Assembly (NCBI GenBank): GCA_031555935.1
Contig: JAVBTX010000022.1
Location: forward strand, 1-64,000
Origin: Roseburia_C sp031555935
Lineage (GTDB): Bacteria; Bacillota; Clostridia; Lachnospirales; Lachnospiraceae
Length of the DNA: 64,000 nt
Reading direction: 5' to 3'
A program made the position numbers and the translations under genes. Below are positions 35,453 through 44,719 of this stretch, piece after piece; the stretch's first letter is position 1, and each line of letters starts with the position of its first letter. Under the pieces are notes generated by a model. It was not told the origin of the DNA. It worked only from the letters and a program-made list of their open reading frames with translations, and searched no databases.

Positions 35453-36409
35453 ATGGAAGCAGAAAATAATTTTACCGAAGAAAAAAAACAGTTTGCTGTA
35501 TTAATAGATTCAGATAATGTCAGTGCCAAGTATGCGGCCGTTATATTTGACGAGTTAGAGAAATATGGATATGCATCTTGCCGGCGAATTTATGGCAACT
35601 GGTCAAAGGGCTCAGATTGGACAGAGCGGAAACTACTGGATTATTCGATTATGCCAATTCAGCAGTTTGATTATACAACCGGCAAAAATGCGACTGATAT
35701 GGCGATGGTCATTGATGCAATGGATTTGCTGTATAAGGATAAAGTCGATGGCTTTTGCCTTGTTACCAGTGACAGTGATTTTACCAGATTGGCAATGCGC
35801 CTGAGGGAAGAGCAGAAGTATGTGCTGGGAATGGGTGAGTCAAAAACGCCGCAGGCACTGAAGAAAGCCTGTAATAAATTTGTCCTGCTCAATCTGGTTG
35901 GCAGCTCCGACAAGGAAATGTCGACTGGTAATGCTGATTTGACAATTCAAGGTGTGGACATGGATAATGTTACCAGCATTGAAGATGTGGAACGGGCAAT
36001 CGAGGCGATGTTTGTCGAGCTGGGCACATCACGGCTAGATTTAGCTTACGTTGGCAGTAGGTTGAATGAGAAATTTACCGATTTTGATGCCAGAAACTAT
36101 GGTTATTCCAAGCTGAGTGTATTTTTACTTGAAGAAATGACTCATTTTAAAGTGACCAAAATCAATAATCATCATTGTCTCGTGAAAGAAGAGCAGCTTA
36201 GCAAGACGAAGCTGCATGAAGAAATCGTCGCTATTATCATGAAGAATGGCGGTAGCTTAGATAACCTATCGATTATCCATGATGAACTGACCAAGAAATA
36301 TCGCAATTTTAATGTCAATGATTATGGCTACAAGGCCATGTCTAAGCTATTACGTAGCATGGACGACTTAATCGTCAATGCCAATACTGTGAAGATAAAG
36401 AAAAATTAG
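35453..36409 (+). CDS. NYN domain protein with two OST-HTH/LOTUS domains
   Basis: The 318-residue protein combines an N-terminal NYN (PIN-like, DUF88/LabA) domain with two C-terminal OST-HTH/LOTUS repeats (about 178-245 and 250-318). The NYN part has the acidic residues of a metal-dependent nuclease in VLIDSDNVSAKYA, KNATDMAMVIDAMDLL and LVTSDSDFTRLA. Each LOTUS repeat ends in a similar phrase (ARNYGYSKLSVFLLEE; VNDYGYKAMSKLLRS). LOTUS domains bind RNA or protein partners, so an RNA-processing role is likely. AGGAGGAGAT precedes the ATG. The helicase gene follows after 8 bases. Confidence 0.85.
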   Translation: MEAENNFTEEKKQFAVLIDSDNVSAKYAAVIFDELEKYGYASCRRIYGNWSKGSDWTERKLLDYSIMPIQQFDYTTGKNATDMAMVIDAMDLLYKDKVDGFCLVTSDSDFTRLAMRLREEQKYVLGMGESKTPQALKKACNKFVLLNLVGSSDKEMSTGNADLTIQGVDMDNVTSIEDVERAIEAMFVELGTSRLDLAYVGSRLNEKFTDFDARNYGYSKLSVFLLEEMTHFKVTKINNHHCLVKEEQLSKTKLHEEIVAIIMKNGGSLDNLSIIHDELTKKYRNFNVNDYGYKAMSKLLRSMDDLIVNANTVKIKKN

Positions 36410-36417
36410 GAGTACCG

Positions 36418-38247
36418 ATGAAGCTTAATGAGAGCCAGAGGGAGGCCATCAATCATTTTACGGGTCCCTGCCTGACACTGGCGGGACCTGGATCTGGTAA
36501 AACTCTCGTAATTACCCAAAGAACAAAACATTTAATTAAAGAAAAAGGTGTTGACCCGGCAAAGATATTAGTGGTCACCTTTACCAAGGCTGCAGCAACG
36601 GAAATGAAAAACCGTTTTGAACAGATGATGGATGGAACATATTCGGTGATGTTTGGAACTTTTCATGCCGTTTTTTTTGCGGTGCTAAAAGCAGCATACA
36701 ATTATCGGGCGGAAAATATCATTCGCGAAGAACAAAAATTTGCGATTTTACGTAGCTTGATTCGAAAATTCAGTCTGGAATATGATGATGAAAATGAATA
36801 TATCGGGCAGATTTTAACCGAAATCAGTCTCGTCAAAAATGAGCGGATGGATTTGGAACATTACTATTCAAAGAATTGCGCGGAGGATGTATTTCGCCGG
36901 ATTTTTCAGATGTATCAGGCTTCGTTACAGAAAAATCGACTGATTGATTTTGACGATATGCTGGTCTATACCTATGAACTATTTGTTGAGCGACCGGATA
37001 TTTTAGCAAAGTGGCAGCAGCGGTATGAGTACATACTGGTGGATGAAAGTCAGGATATCAATAAAATACAATATGCCATTGTATCGATGCTGGCTAAACC
37101 GCAAAACAATCTGTTTCTAGTTGGTGATGATGACCAGTCAATTTATCGGTTTCGCGGGGCCACGCCGGGGATTCTGAAAAGCTTTGCCTTGGACTATCCC
37201 GAGGTTAGACAGATATTTTTAAATCGAAACTATCGCTGCGCACCGGACATTGTTCGAAAATCACAGGCTTTGATTGGCCGCAATAAACAGCGTTTTGAAA
37301 AAGTAGTACAGACTGGAAAAAGTCAGGAACAGGCTGTCTTTGCGTATAGCTGCAAGAACGCCCGGGAAGAGAATCTGGCGATTATTGCGAACATCCAAAA
37401 ATTCATTCAGGCGGGTGGGGCTTATGACGATGTGGCCATCTTATATCGTACCAACACCCAGCCGCGGTTTTTGATGGAGATGTTGTTAGAATATAATATT
37501 CCGTTTAAAACCAGAGACCGTGTGCCTAATTTATATGACCATTGGATTGCCAGAGATATCTTTGCTTATATCAGAATCGCGGCCGGCAGCAGGGAGCGCG
37601 CAGACTTTTTACAGATTATGAATCGTCCAAAGCGATACCTGGGGCGGGATAGTCTCGAAGAGAAGACGGTCGCTTTTGATGTGTGGGCGGATTACTATTC
37701 CAAAAACGAGCAGGAGTGGATGGCGCAGCGAATTGACCGTTTGGCCTATGATTGCAAACAACTGGCGAGAATGTCGCCATATGCGGCAATCAATTATATC
37801 CGCAAGGGCATCGGTTACGATGAATATCTAAAAGAGTATGCGAGGGAGCGCCGCATCAAAGAAGAGGAATTGACCGATATTTTAGAAGAACTACAGGCAG
37901 GCGCGAAAGAATTTGAAAGCTATCCACAGTGGCAGGCCCATATCGAAGCGTACCAGCAGGAGATGGCAAGACAAATGGAACAGGTGATGGAGGTAGGAGC
38001 GCGGGTCACCCTGACGACCTTTCACAGTGCCAAAGGACTAGAATATGACGAGGTCCATATCCTTGATGTAAATGAGAAAGTGATGCCTTATAAAAAGGCC
38101 ATCTTAGAAGACGATATCGAAGAAGAAAGGCGCATGTTTTATGTTGGTATCACACGCGCCCGTAAAAAACTATATTTGTATACAGTTGTGGAAATGAATA
38201 ATCATGCAATGGAAATATCCCGTTTTTTGGCGGAAATGAAAGATTAG
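36418..38247 (+). CDS. UvrD/PcrA-like superfamily 1 helicase
   Basis: This ATP-dependent 3'-5' DNA helicase has 609 residues, somewhat shorter than PcrA. It shows the Q motif LNESQREAI, Walker A AGPGSGKT (22-29), VTFTKAAATEMKNR, the motif II form VDESQD, the DDDQSIYRFRGA motif, and motifs V/VI in TTFHSAKGLEYDEV and RRMFYVGITRARKKL. AGGAG precedes the ATG. Length and position suggest an accessory helicase rather than PcrA itself. It converges with the DUF1292 gene, leaving only 10 bases. Confidence 0.9.
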   Translation: MKLNESQREAINHFTGPCLTLAGPGSGKTLVITQRTKHLIKEKGVDPAKILVVTFTKAAATEMKNRFEQMMDGTYSVMFGTFHAVFFAVLKAAYNYRAENIIREEQKFAILRSLIRKFSLEYDDENEYIGQILTEISLVKNERMDLEHYYSKNCAEDVFRRIFQMYQASLQKNRLIDFDDMLVYTYELFVERPDILAKWQQRYEYILVDESQDINKIQYAIVSMLAKPQNNLFLVGDDDQSIYRFRGATPGILKSFALDYPEVRQIFLNRNYRCAPDIVRKSQALIGRNKQRFEKVVQTGKSQEQAVFAYSCKNAREENLAIIANIQKFIQAGGAYDDVAILYRTNTQPRFLMEMLLEYNIPFKTRDRVPNLYDHWIARDIFAYIRIAAGSRERADFLQIMNRPKRYLGRDSLEEKTVAFDVWADYYSKNEQEWMAQRIDRLAYDCKQLARMSPYAAINYIRKGIGYDEYLKEYARERRIKEEELTDILEELQAGAKEFESYPQWQAHIEAYQQEMARQMEQVMEVGARVTLTTFHSAKGLEYDEVHILDVNEKVMPYKKAILEDDIEEERRMFYVGITRARKKLYLYTVVEMNNHAMEISRFLAEMKD

Positions 38248-38257
38248 TTCATTTCTG

Positions 38258-38566
38258 TTATTCCATTTCTTCAAAATCAGCTTCATCCAATAATTCGTCA
38301 AAGCGGTCAGCGACAATTTCATATTCGTCGTCGTTGTCAATATTAGAAAGGGAAGGATTGCCTTCTTCATCTTCGCAGTAGCGGTAAATAAATACTTCAC
38401 CTTCGGCATTGTCCTCGCCATCTTCATCAAGTGGAAGCAGGGCAATGTAGTCCTTTTCGCCAGCTTCAAAAATAGTTAAAATCCGGCATTCAACGTCTTT
38501 TCCATCATCCATGTTCAGGGTGACACGAATATCCTCTTCATCATCAATTTCGTTTGGATTTCCCAT
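38258..38566 (-). CDS. DUF1292 family protein
   Basis: This 102-residue, extremely acidic cytosolic protein of the DUF1292 family has unknown function. The family pattern is visible: LNMDDGKDVECRILTIFE, then KDYIALLPL, and VFIYRYCEDEEG. AGAGG lies 7 bases before the ATG. It follows the HD-GYP gene on the minus strand by 28 bases and is probably co-transcribed with it. Confidence 0.85.
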   Translation of the reverse strand: MGNPNEIDDEEDIRVTLNMDDGKDVECRILTIFEAGEKDYIALLPLDEDGEDNAEGEVFIYRYCEDEEGNPSLSNIDNDDEYEIVADRFDELLDEADFEEME

Positions 38567-38594
38567 AAAGATACCTCTTCTTTCATTTTAAATT

Positions 38595-39689
38595 TTATAT
38601 AATTGCCTGAATATAAAGCTCAGGATGCTTTTCTAAGTTAACAAAACGTCGGTTGTCTAACTGAACAATCGGGCGGGTCAGATGCTGCTTGTTAATTAGC
38701 ACAATCGTACCGATGTCGCCGTTGCTCAATAGTACCCCATTGTTGATATAGGTATTGGCAATGCGTTCCAGAAAGCTCATAATATATTGTGGCTTGTATT
38801 TGTTTAGACCCTCACGTTCAAAGGTGGCAATTACCTCGAATGGGCATAAACCACTGCGGTAACTACGATTAGCAGTCATGGCATCATAGACATCAGCAAT
38901 GGCAATGATAACTGAGTAATCATCAATTTCTTCACTCTTCAATCCCTTTGGATAGCCTTTGCCGTCACAGCGTTCATGGTGATTCAAAGCAATGTTTTTC
39001 ACACTTGTAGGAACATTCTGGTTCTTTAAAATCTCATAGCCAAAGCGGGGATGATTTTTAATCTCCTCAAATTCAGAGGGCGTTAAACGTGCGGGCTTGC
39101 TGATAATGGAATCAGGAATAATGCATTTGCCAATATCATGCAATAGTCCACCAAGGGTTAGGATGTCCAAATCCTCCTTGGAAAAATTCGTCCACATGCC
39201 AATCATCCGACTGATAATCGCCACATTCATGCAGTGGGCATAAGTGGTATTGTTAATCGAACCAAGATTGTGCAGCATATCAAACATGGAAATCGTAGTC
39301 ATATTATTAACAAATAAGTCAAGAATCTGTTCGAGCAGCACATCTTTGTTAAAAGGAGTGTTTTTGGTAATGAAATCACTAATATTATTTTCTAGAAAAT
39401 CCAGCTTCTTTTCATAGTTAGCTTTGAAATCTATGAATTCCTTGCTACTTTTAATTTTTTCCGTATAGGTAGTCATGATTTCTTTTTCAGCGGCCATATC
39501 GACAATGGTCCGCGCTGGCAACTCACCATCAAGAATTTTAACAGTCACAATGCCATAAAATTCAATATGAGAAATCATCTGAATGGTAAGAAGCTTGTCT
39601 TTTTCCACAATAAGCTGACCATGCTTTGAGAGAACACGATCAGCAGTTATCATCCCCGGTTTTAAATCCTTCGTATCTACTGTATGCAT
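38595..39689 (-). CDS. HD-GYP domain protein, cyclic di-GMP phosphodiesterase type
   Basis: The 364-residue protein has an N-terminal adaptor-like region (residues 1-120) and a canonical HD-GYP domain: LLHDIGKCIIPDSIISKPA, then NHPRFGYEIL, and HHERCDGKGYPKGL followed by IAIADVYDAMTA. All HD and GYP residues needed for hydrolysis of cyclic di-GMP appear intact. No receiver or membrane segment is present. AGAGGTAAATC precedes the ATG. The gene is divergent from the GH13 gene. The signal input is unknown. Confidence 0.88.
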   Translation of the reverse strand: MHTVDTKDLKPGMITADRVLSKHGQLIVEKDKLLTIQMISHIEFYGIVTVKILDGELPARTIVDMAAEKEIMTTYTEKIKSSKEFIDFKANYEKKLDFLENNISDFITKNTPFNKDVLLEQILDLFVNNMTTISMFDMLHNLGSINNTTYAHCMNVAIISRMIGMWTNFSKEDLDILTLGGLLHDIGKCIIPDSIISKPARLTPSEFEEIKNHPRFGYEILKNQNVPTSVKNIALNHHERCDGKGYPKGLKSEEIDDYSVIIAIADVYDAMTANRSYRSGLCPFEVIATFEREGLNKYKPQYIMSFLERIANTYINNGVLLSNGDIGTIVLINKQHLTRPIVQLDNRRFVNLEKHPELYIQAII

Positions 39690-39812
39690 AATGATTTACC
39701 TCTAACTTTCCGCTTAGCGTATGTGAGGGGAGCATTCATTTTAAAAATAAATTATGATATAATAGGTATTAATTCAATTATAGGAATTACTAGGCAAAAA
39801 GTCAACTTCTGC

Positions 39813-39841
39813 TATACAAAAAATGTAGAATCGCGTATAAT
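39813..39841 (+). promoter_or_regulatory. Promoter of the GH13-DUF5662-trpS operon
   Basis: TATACA at 39813-39818 and a perfect TATAAT at 39836-39841 are 17 bases apart and 48 bases before the GH13 start. The three downstream genes overlap each other, so this may drive all of them. Confidence 0.5.
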
Positions 39842-39888
39842 AAACAATGGGAAAAAATTGGCATACATCAAGGGAAAGGCGAGAAATC

Positions 39889-41784
39889 ATGAAATATGCA
39901 ATTATTGAAGGAAATTATATACAAATGGGTGCGGTGCGTTCAGAAAACGGTGTTACATTTACGTTTGAAGGAAAAAAAGAAGCAAAGTGCGCCATTTTAT
40001 TATATCGAATAAAGTCTGGGGAGATTTTACGTTTAGAAGTGCCGGAGGAATACTGTATCGGTTCACTGCGCTCCGTGTTTATTGAGCAGCTGGATATTCG
40101 AAAATATCGCTATAATTACGAGATTGATGGTAACGTTATAGTTGACCCTTATGCGCGGCGCATTGAAGGTCGGGAGCACTGGTTTGAAACCGGACGGTAT
40201 CATGAAAATTATCAAATCTATGGTGGTGTGGTTGAGGAAGATTATGATTGGGAAGGCGACCGGACACCGGAGATACCAAAAACAGATATGGTTTTGTACA
40301 AGCTGCATGTTCGTGGATTTACAATGGATGGCGGCGCAAAAGGCAAAAAACGCGGAACCTTTGCGGGCTTGATGGAGAAAATACCATATTTAAAGGAACT
40401 CGGAATTACCACAGTTGAGCTGATGCCGGTCAATGAATTTGAAGAATTAGTCATTCCACCGAAGGAAGCATTGCCGGATTATCTGACCTGGAAAATGATT
40501 GAAGACCAGAAGGGGCAGCATAAGCCAGGAGAAATGGCTGTTTTGCCAGAGATTACAAAAGTAAATTACTGGGGCTATGTGGCAGGGAACTATTTTGCAC
40601 CAAAATCAGCATATGCGGCATCTGGAGATGCAGTAACGGAGTTTAAGGATTTTATCAAAGAATTGCATCGCAATTCAATGGAGTGCATAATGGAAATCTG
40701 TTTTGATGATACCATGAATCAGAATCAGATGCTGGATGCTCTCCGTTATTGGGTGATGCGCTATCATGTCGATGGTTTTCATTTGCTTGGTGGAGCACTG
40801 CCGATTCGAGCAATGGCACAGGACTTGGTGCTGAACCGGAGTAAACTATTCTATATGGGGTTTGACGCGGATTTGGTGGAGGATACAACGAGATATCCGC
40901 ATTTGTACGTTTGCAATGATGAATACATGTATCCGCTACGCAAGAGCTTAAATCATCTTGATGGTAATTTATATGAATTTGTGAACCAACAGAAAAAACA
41001 GCATAGCACTTTAGGCTATGTGAATTATGCGGCGATTAACAACAGTTTTTCGTTGGCAGATGTGTTTATGTATAGTGAAAAGCATAATTTTGACAATGGT
41101 GAAAATAATGCCGATGGACTGGATTTTAATTTCAGCAATAATTATGGTTTTGAAGGACCAAGCCGAAAGAAATATATTTACTCTCTGCGCAAGAAGCAAA
41201 TGCGAAACGCGCTGGCGATGGTCTGTCTAGCCCAAGGAATTCCGCTGATAGCATCAGGAGATGAGTTTGGCAATTCGCAAAACGGCAATAATAATGCATA
41301 TTGTCAGGACAATAAGACGGGCTGGGTAAATTGGCGCAATGCCACGACAAATGCGTTGCAGATAGAATTTGTTCAAAAGCTGTTGGCCTTTCGTCGGCAG
41401 CATCCAATTATTCGCATGGTCAAACCAATGCGAATGAATGACTATAAAGGCAATGGTTATCCAGATTTATCGTACCACTGTGATATTCCGTGGGTGGTCG
41501 GCTTTGAACCAAGCCGGCAGTCAGTGGGTATGCTCTATTGTGGAATGTATGCTGATACAGACGGTGCTGCGCCGGATGATGATATCTATATTGCTTATAA
41601 TTTCCACAACGGGAAGCAGTTTTTAGCATTACCGCGACTGCCCAAGGGAAAGAAATGGGCATTGGTTATGGATACGGCCTTAGAACAGCCATTTTTGGAA
41701 AAAGAGCAGCTCCTTGAAAAACAAGATTTAATCGAAATAGAAGGGTTATCCGTTCGTGTATTAGTAGGAGGAACGATAAAATGA
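39889..41784 (+). CDS. GH13 isoamylase/GlgX-like protein lacking catalytic residues
   Basis: The 631-residue protein has an N-terminal CBM48-like domain and a GH13 barrel closely like GlgX/TreX debranching enzymes (SGDEFGNSQNGNNNAYCQDN is intact). Yet the catalytic sites are replaced. Region II reads DGFHLLGGA with Leu300 where the nucleophile Asp should be. Region III reads KLFYMGFD with Met323 in place of Glu. Region IV reads AAINNSFSL with Asn384-Asn385 instead of His-Asp, and region I has lost its Asn-His. The frame is intact, so this is probably a pseudoenzyme, perhaps glycogen binding or regulatory. The stop overlaps the next ATG. Confidence 0.8.
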   Translation: MKYAIIEGNYIQMGAVRSENGVTFTFEGKKEAKCAILLYRIKSGEILRLEVPEEYCIGSLRSVFIEQLDIRKYRYNYEIDGNVIVDPYARRIEGREHWFETGRYHENYQIYGGVVEEDYDWEGDRTPEIPKTDMVLYKLHVRGFTMDGGAKGKKRGTFAGLMEKIPYLKELGITTVELMPVNEFEELVIPPKEALPDYLTWKMIEDQKGQHKPGEMAVLPEITKVNYWGYVAGNYFAPKSAYAASGDAVTEFKDFIKELHRNSMECIMEICFDDTMNQNQMLDALRYWVMRYHVDGFHLLGGALPIRAMAQDLVLNRSKLFYMGFDADLVEDTTRYPHLYVCNDEYMYPLRKSLNHLDGNLYEFVNQQKKQHSTLGYVNYAAINNSFSLADVFMYSEKHNFDNGENNADGLDFNFSNNYGFEGPSRKKYIYSLRKKQMRNALAMVCLAQGIPLIASGDEFGNSQNGNNNAYCQDNKTGWVNWRNATTNALQIEFVQKLLAFRRQHPIIRMVKPMRMNDYKGNGYPDLSYHCDIPWVVGFEPSRQSVGMLYCGMYADTDGAAPDDDIYIAYNFHNGKQFLALPRLPKGKKWALVMDTALEQPFLEKEQLLEKQDLIEIEGLSVRVLVGGTIK

Positions 41785-42332
41785 GAGCATGGCAACATTT
41801 TCGGACTATCACAAATCATAAAAAGCTAGTCAGACGAGGATGTTTTCGGGTGGGCCTGTATCGGCAGGGAATTATGCATGATTGGTCGAAATATTCACCG
41901 GTCGAATTTCTGGTCGGTTGCAAATATTATCGTGGCGACATCAGCCCTAATAATATAGAAAGAATGGAAAAGGGATATTCCGCCGCGTGGCTTCATCACA
42001 AGGGCAGGAACAAGCATCATTTAGAATATTGGATTGATTATAGCCTTTCCGAAGGGAAAGATATGTCCGGAATGCGGATGCCGGAAAAGTATGTGGTCGA
42101 AATGTTTATCGACAGAAAAAGCGCCAGTGAGAATTATCAGGGAGATAACTATACCGACCGCAGTGCGCTGGAGTATTATTTGAAGGGTAAGGACCATTAT
42201 ATGCTTCATGATGAGACACGGGCGTTGCTAGAAAAACTATTGCACATGCTGGCGGAACAAGGCGAGGATAAAACTTATGAATATATCCGTCGGGAAATAT
42301 TAAGAGAAAAGGGGAATAAAAATGATAGGTGA
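41781..42332 (+). CDS. DUF5662 family protein
   Basis: The 183-residue cytoplasmic protein matches the DUF5662 pattern: HDWSKYSPVEF near residue 33, HHKGRNKHHLEYWIDY near 72 and HDETRALLEKLL near the end. The ordered His/Asp residues suggest a metal-binding HD-like helical fold, but no activity is known. It overlaps the GH13 stop by 4 bases and the trpS start by 11 bases. Confidence 0.75.
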   Translation: MRAWQHFRTITNHKKLVRRGCFRVGLYRQGIMHDWSKYSPVEFLVGCKYYRGDISPNNIERMEKGYSAAWLHHKGRNKHHLEYWIDYSLSEGKDMSGMRMPEKYVVEMFIDRKSASENYQGDNYTDRSALEYYLKGKDHYMLHDETRALLEKLLHMLAEQGEDKTYEYIRREILREKGNKNDR

Positions 42333-43326
42333 ACAAAAAGTATTATTTAGCGGAATGCAGGCAACGGGAACACTGACCCTGGGAAATTATTTGGGTGCGC
42401 TTCAAAATTGGGTAAAATTAAGTGATGAATATGAATGCTTTTATAGCGTTGTTGATATGCACTCAATTACGGTTCGTCAGGACCCGGCAGAGCTGCGAAA
42501 AAGGGCAAGAAATCTGCTGACTCTTTATATTGCAGCGGGGTTAGATCCGAAGAAGAATTGTATCTATTATCAGTCACATGTTTCCGGTCATGCGGAGTTG
42601 GCCTGGATATTAAACTGCTATACTTATATGGGCGAGTTGAATCGGATGACCCAGTTTAAAGATAAATCTTCTAAGCATGCCGATAATATCAATGCAGGAT
42701 TATTTACCTATCCGGTCTTAATGGCAGCAGATATCTTGTTGTATCAGGCTGATGTCGTACCAGTTGGTGTTGACCAGATGCAGCATTTAGAGCTGACGCG
42801 GGATATTGCCCAACGCTTCAATGGCATTTACGGTGATGTATTTACCGTGCCAGAGCCATATATCGGTAAATCCGGCGCAAAGATAATGAGCTTACAAGAC
42901 CCATTAAAGAAGATGTCAAAATCCGACGAGAATTTGAATGCCAGTGTTTATTTAATGGATGACCCAGACACCATCATTCGCAAATTCAAACGCGCAGTTA
43001 CAGATTCACGTGCTCAGATTGATTATAATGATGAACAGCCGGGCATCAAAAACCTGCTTGATATCTATTGTTCCTGCACCGGCAAGAAGACCGAAGAAGC
43101 TATTCGGGAATTTGACGGTAAGGGATACGGTGATTTGAAATTAGCGGTCGGAGAGTCAGTGGTATCGGTGCTGAAGCCGGTTCAGGAGCGATTTGCCGAG
43201 CTTGGTAAAAACAAAGACTTTATTGATGAGGTAATCAAAGAAAATGCTGAAAAAGCCAACTACTATGCAACCAAAACCTTGCGTAAGGTGCAAAAGAAAG
43301 TCGGCTTTCCAGAGCGGGTTCGTTAA
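42322..43326 (+). CDS. trpS: Tryptophanyl-tRNA synthetase
   Basis: TrpS charges tRNA(Trp). The 334-residue class I enzyme has the HIGH-type segment SGMQATGTLTLGNYLGA near residue 10, DMHSITVRQDP, GVDQMQHLELTRDIA and the KMSKS loop LKKMSKSDEN near residue 190. AAAAGGGG precedes the ATG inside the DUF5662 gene. The stop overlaps that of the convergent pseudouridine synthase gene by four bases. Confidence 0.95.
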   Translation: MIGEQKVLFSGMQATGTLTLGNYLGALQNWVKLSDEYECFYSVVDMHSITVRQDPAELRKRARNLLTLYIAAGLDPKKNCIYYQSHVSGHAELAWILNCYTYMGELNRMTQFKDKSSKHADNINAGLFTYPVLMAADILLYQADVVPVGVDQMQHLELTRDIAQRFNGIYGDVFTVPEPYIGKSGAKIMSLQDPLKKMSKSDENLNASVYLMDDPDTIIRKFKRAVTDSRAQIDYNDEQPGIKNLLDIYCSCTGKKTEEAIREFDGKGYGDLKLAVGESVVSVLKPVQERFAELGKNKDFIDEVIKENAEKANYYATKTLRKVQKKVGFPERVR

Positions 43327-44219
43327 AGAAAGTCCCCCTTAAATAGCCTGGCCATATCATCAGGCAGTGGCGCAGAATAAGAAACAGGTTCTTTACTAAT
43401 TGGATGGATAAAATCCAGCCGCCAAGAGTGAAGGGCCTGTCTTTTTATTTGGCTAAAATCAGGATTGTAAAGAAAATCTCCAATCAGCGGGTGTCCAATG
43501 TGCTTCATATGTACCCGAATCTGGTGGGTGCGCCCGGTTTCTAGCTGAACCCGGAGCAGTGAAAGACCATCCCGGTAAGCTAACCGCCAGTAATGCGTAA
43601 CGGCATGTTCACCTTGTTCAAAGTCAACGATTCGCTCAATTGTAGATTCGGCCGCTCTGGCAATCGGGGCACAGATGGTACCCTGCTCATCGGTGCGGCC
43701 ACCAGCGATTGCCAGATAAGTCCGCTGAATCTGCTTCGTGGCTTGTTGTCTGGATAAAATGCCACTGCTTAACATATGTTTGGCTAATAGTGTCAGTCCG
43801 GTGGTATCCCGGTCGAGCCGGTTGACACAGCGAAATGTATAGGGGCAATCCTGAGCCGAAAAATAGTGCATAACACTATTTGCCAGTGTATTTTCATAAT
43901 TGCCGAGCGATGGGTGAATCGGCATGTTTGCCGGTTTGTTAAGGACCAGAATATCGTCATCCTCAAAGACAATATCAAGTGGCAGTGCGACCGGCAGAAT
44001 GGCAGAAGCATTGTCCTGCTCATCTAACGTAATACATAGCTGGTCGCCGCTGTGTAAATGGTCATTCACATAGACCCAGCGCTCATTGACAAGAATGCTC
44101 TGCGGTGTTTTTTTTAGTTGTACCAGCACTGCGTGGGAATACTCCCTATTTTTTAAAAAATTCTGGACGGAGATACCGTTGTCGGAATCCGTAATGTGAT
44201 AATTTAATATTCTTTTCAT
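43323..44219 (-). CDS. RluA/RluD family pseudouridine synthase
   Basis: The enzyme isomerises uridine to pseudouridine in RNA, most likely rRNA. The 298-residue protein has an S4-like N-terminal region and the catalytic segment RCVNRLDRDTTGLTLLAK with the conserved Asp. RTYLAI and GRTHQIRVHMKHIGHPLIGD follow. The start at 44219 is chosen from the family's length; longer in-frame starts overlap the sigK region. There is no clear ribosome binding site, and a TATAAT sits only 7 bases before the ATG. Confidence 0.88.
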   Translation of the reverse strand: MKRILNYHITDSDNGISVQNFLKNREYSHAVLVQLKKTPQSILVNERWVYVNDHLHSGDQLCITLDEQDNASAILPVALPLDIVFEDDDILVLNKPANMPIHPSLGNYENTLANSVMHYFSAQDCPYTFRCVNRLDRDTTGLTLLAKHMLSSGILSRQQATKQIQRTYLAIAGGRTDEQGTICAPIARAAESTIERIVDFEQGEHAVTHYWRLAYRDGLSLLRVQLETGRTHQIRVHMKHIGHPLIGDFLYNPDFSQIKRQALHSWRLDFIHPISKEPVSYSAPLPDDMARLFKGDFL

Positions 44220-44286
44220 ACGCTTTATTATAGAAGAAAAAAAGCAGAAAGAAAAGCTGTTTTGAAAAGAAAAAAATAAGGAAAGG

Positions 44287-44315
44287 CACGGAGAACATGA
44301 CCGTTTCATAGAATG
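44287..44315 (+). promoter_or_regulatory. Sporulation-type promoter candidate for sigK
   Basis: An AC at 44288-44289 lies 17 bases before CATAGAAT at 44307-44314. This is close to SigK (AC, 16-17 bases, CATAnnnTA) and SigE (CATACAAT) -10 patterns. It sits 27 bases before the TTG start, and AAGGTG at 44331 follows it. Confidence 0.4.
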
Positions 44316-44341
44316 TAATAAATCGCTTTTAAGGTGCTGCT

Positions 44342-44710
44342 TTGAAAACTTTTCTACCTCCATTAAACGCACAGGAAGAAAAAGAATGTTTAACACAAAT
44401 GAAAGAGGGCAGCCTTGAGGCAAAGCATGTGCTGATAGAACGGAATATGCGGTTGGTTGCGCATGTAGCCAAGAAGTATCAAAATGTCGAAGAAGATATG
44501 GAAGATATGATTTCTATTGGTACGATTGGGCTAATCAAAGCAATCGGGACATTTGATGATACCAGAGGGAGCCGACTGGCAACGTATGCGGCGCGGTGCA
44601 TTGATAATGAAATGCTGATGTACTTAAGGTCCAAACGTAAAAGTGCCAGAGAGATATCGCTGTATGAACCAATTGGAACTGACAAGGAGGGCAATCAATT
44701 CCCACACTGA
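44342..44710 (+). CDS. sigK: SigK N-terminal half, interrupted by a skin-like prophage
   Basis: Sigma-K directs late mother-cell transcription in sporulation. Only the first part is here: LPPLNAQEEKECLTQMKEG, then region 2 with IERNMRLVAHVAKKY, EDMISIGTIGLIKAI and RLATYAARCIDNEMLMYLRS, and finally SLYEPIGTDKEGNQ. Family similarity stops there, followed by Phe-Pro-His and a stop encoded by foreign DNA. Regions 3 and 4 with the -35 binding helix are absent, so this fragment cannot work alone. The start is a TTG with AAGGTG 5 bases upstream. Excision of the element should restore the full gene. Confidence 0.9.
   Translation: MKTFLPPLNAQEEKECLTQMKEGSLEAKHVLIERNMRLVAHVAKKYQNVEEDMEDMISIGTIGLIKAIGTFDDTRGSRLATYAARCIDNEMLMYLRSKRKSAREISLYEPIGTDKEGNQFPH
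44675..44700. other. Probable left attachment site (attL) inside sigK
   Basis: SigK-like coding ends at about base 44698 (GAGGGCAATCAA). The crossover core should lie in or just before this point, next to the recombinase gene. The exact core cannot be set without the right junction, which is outside the window. Confidence 0.6.
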
Positions 44711-44719
44711 TGATGTATG

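Noticed and set aside
39684..39908. Plus-strand frame of 74 codons before the GH13 gene
   Set aside because: It crosses the promoter region and has no ribosome site; the product looks random.
43323..44423. Longer pseudouridine synthase start near 44423
   Set aside because: The extra 68 residues overlap the sigK start region, are Phe/Ser-rich and lack family similarity.
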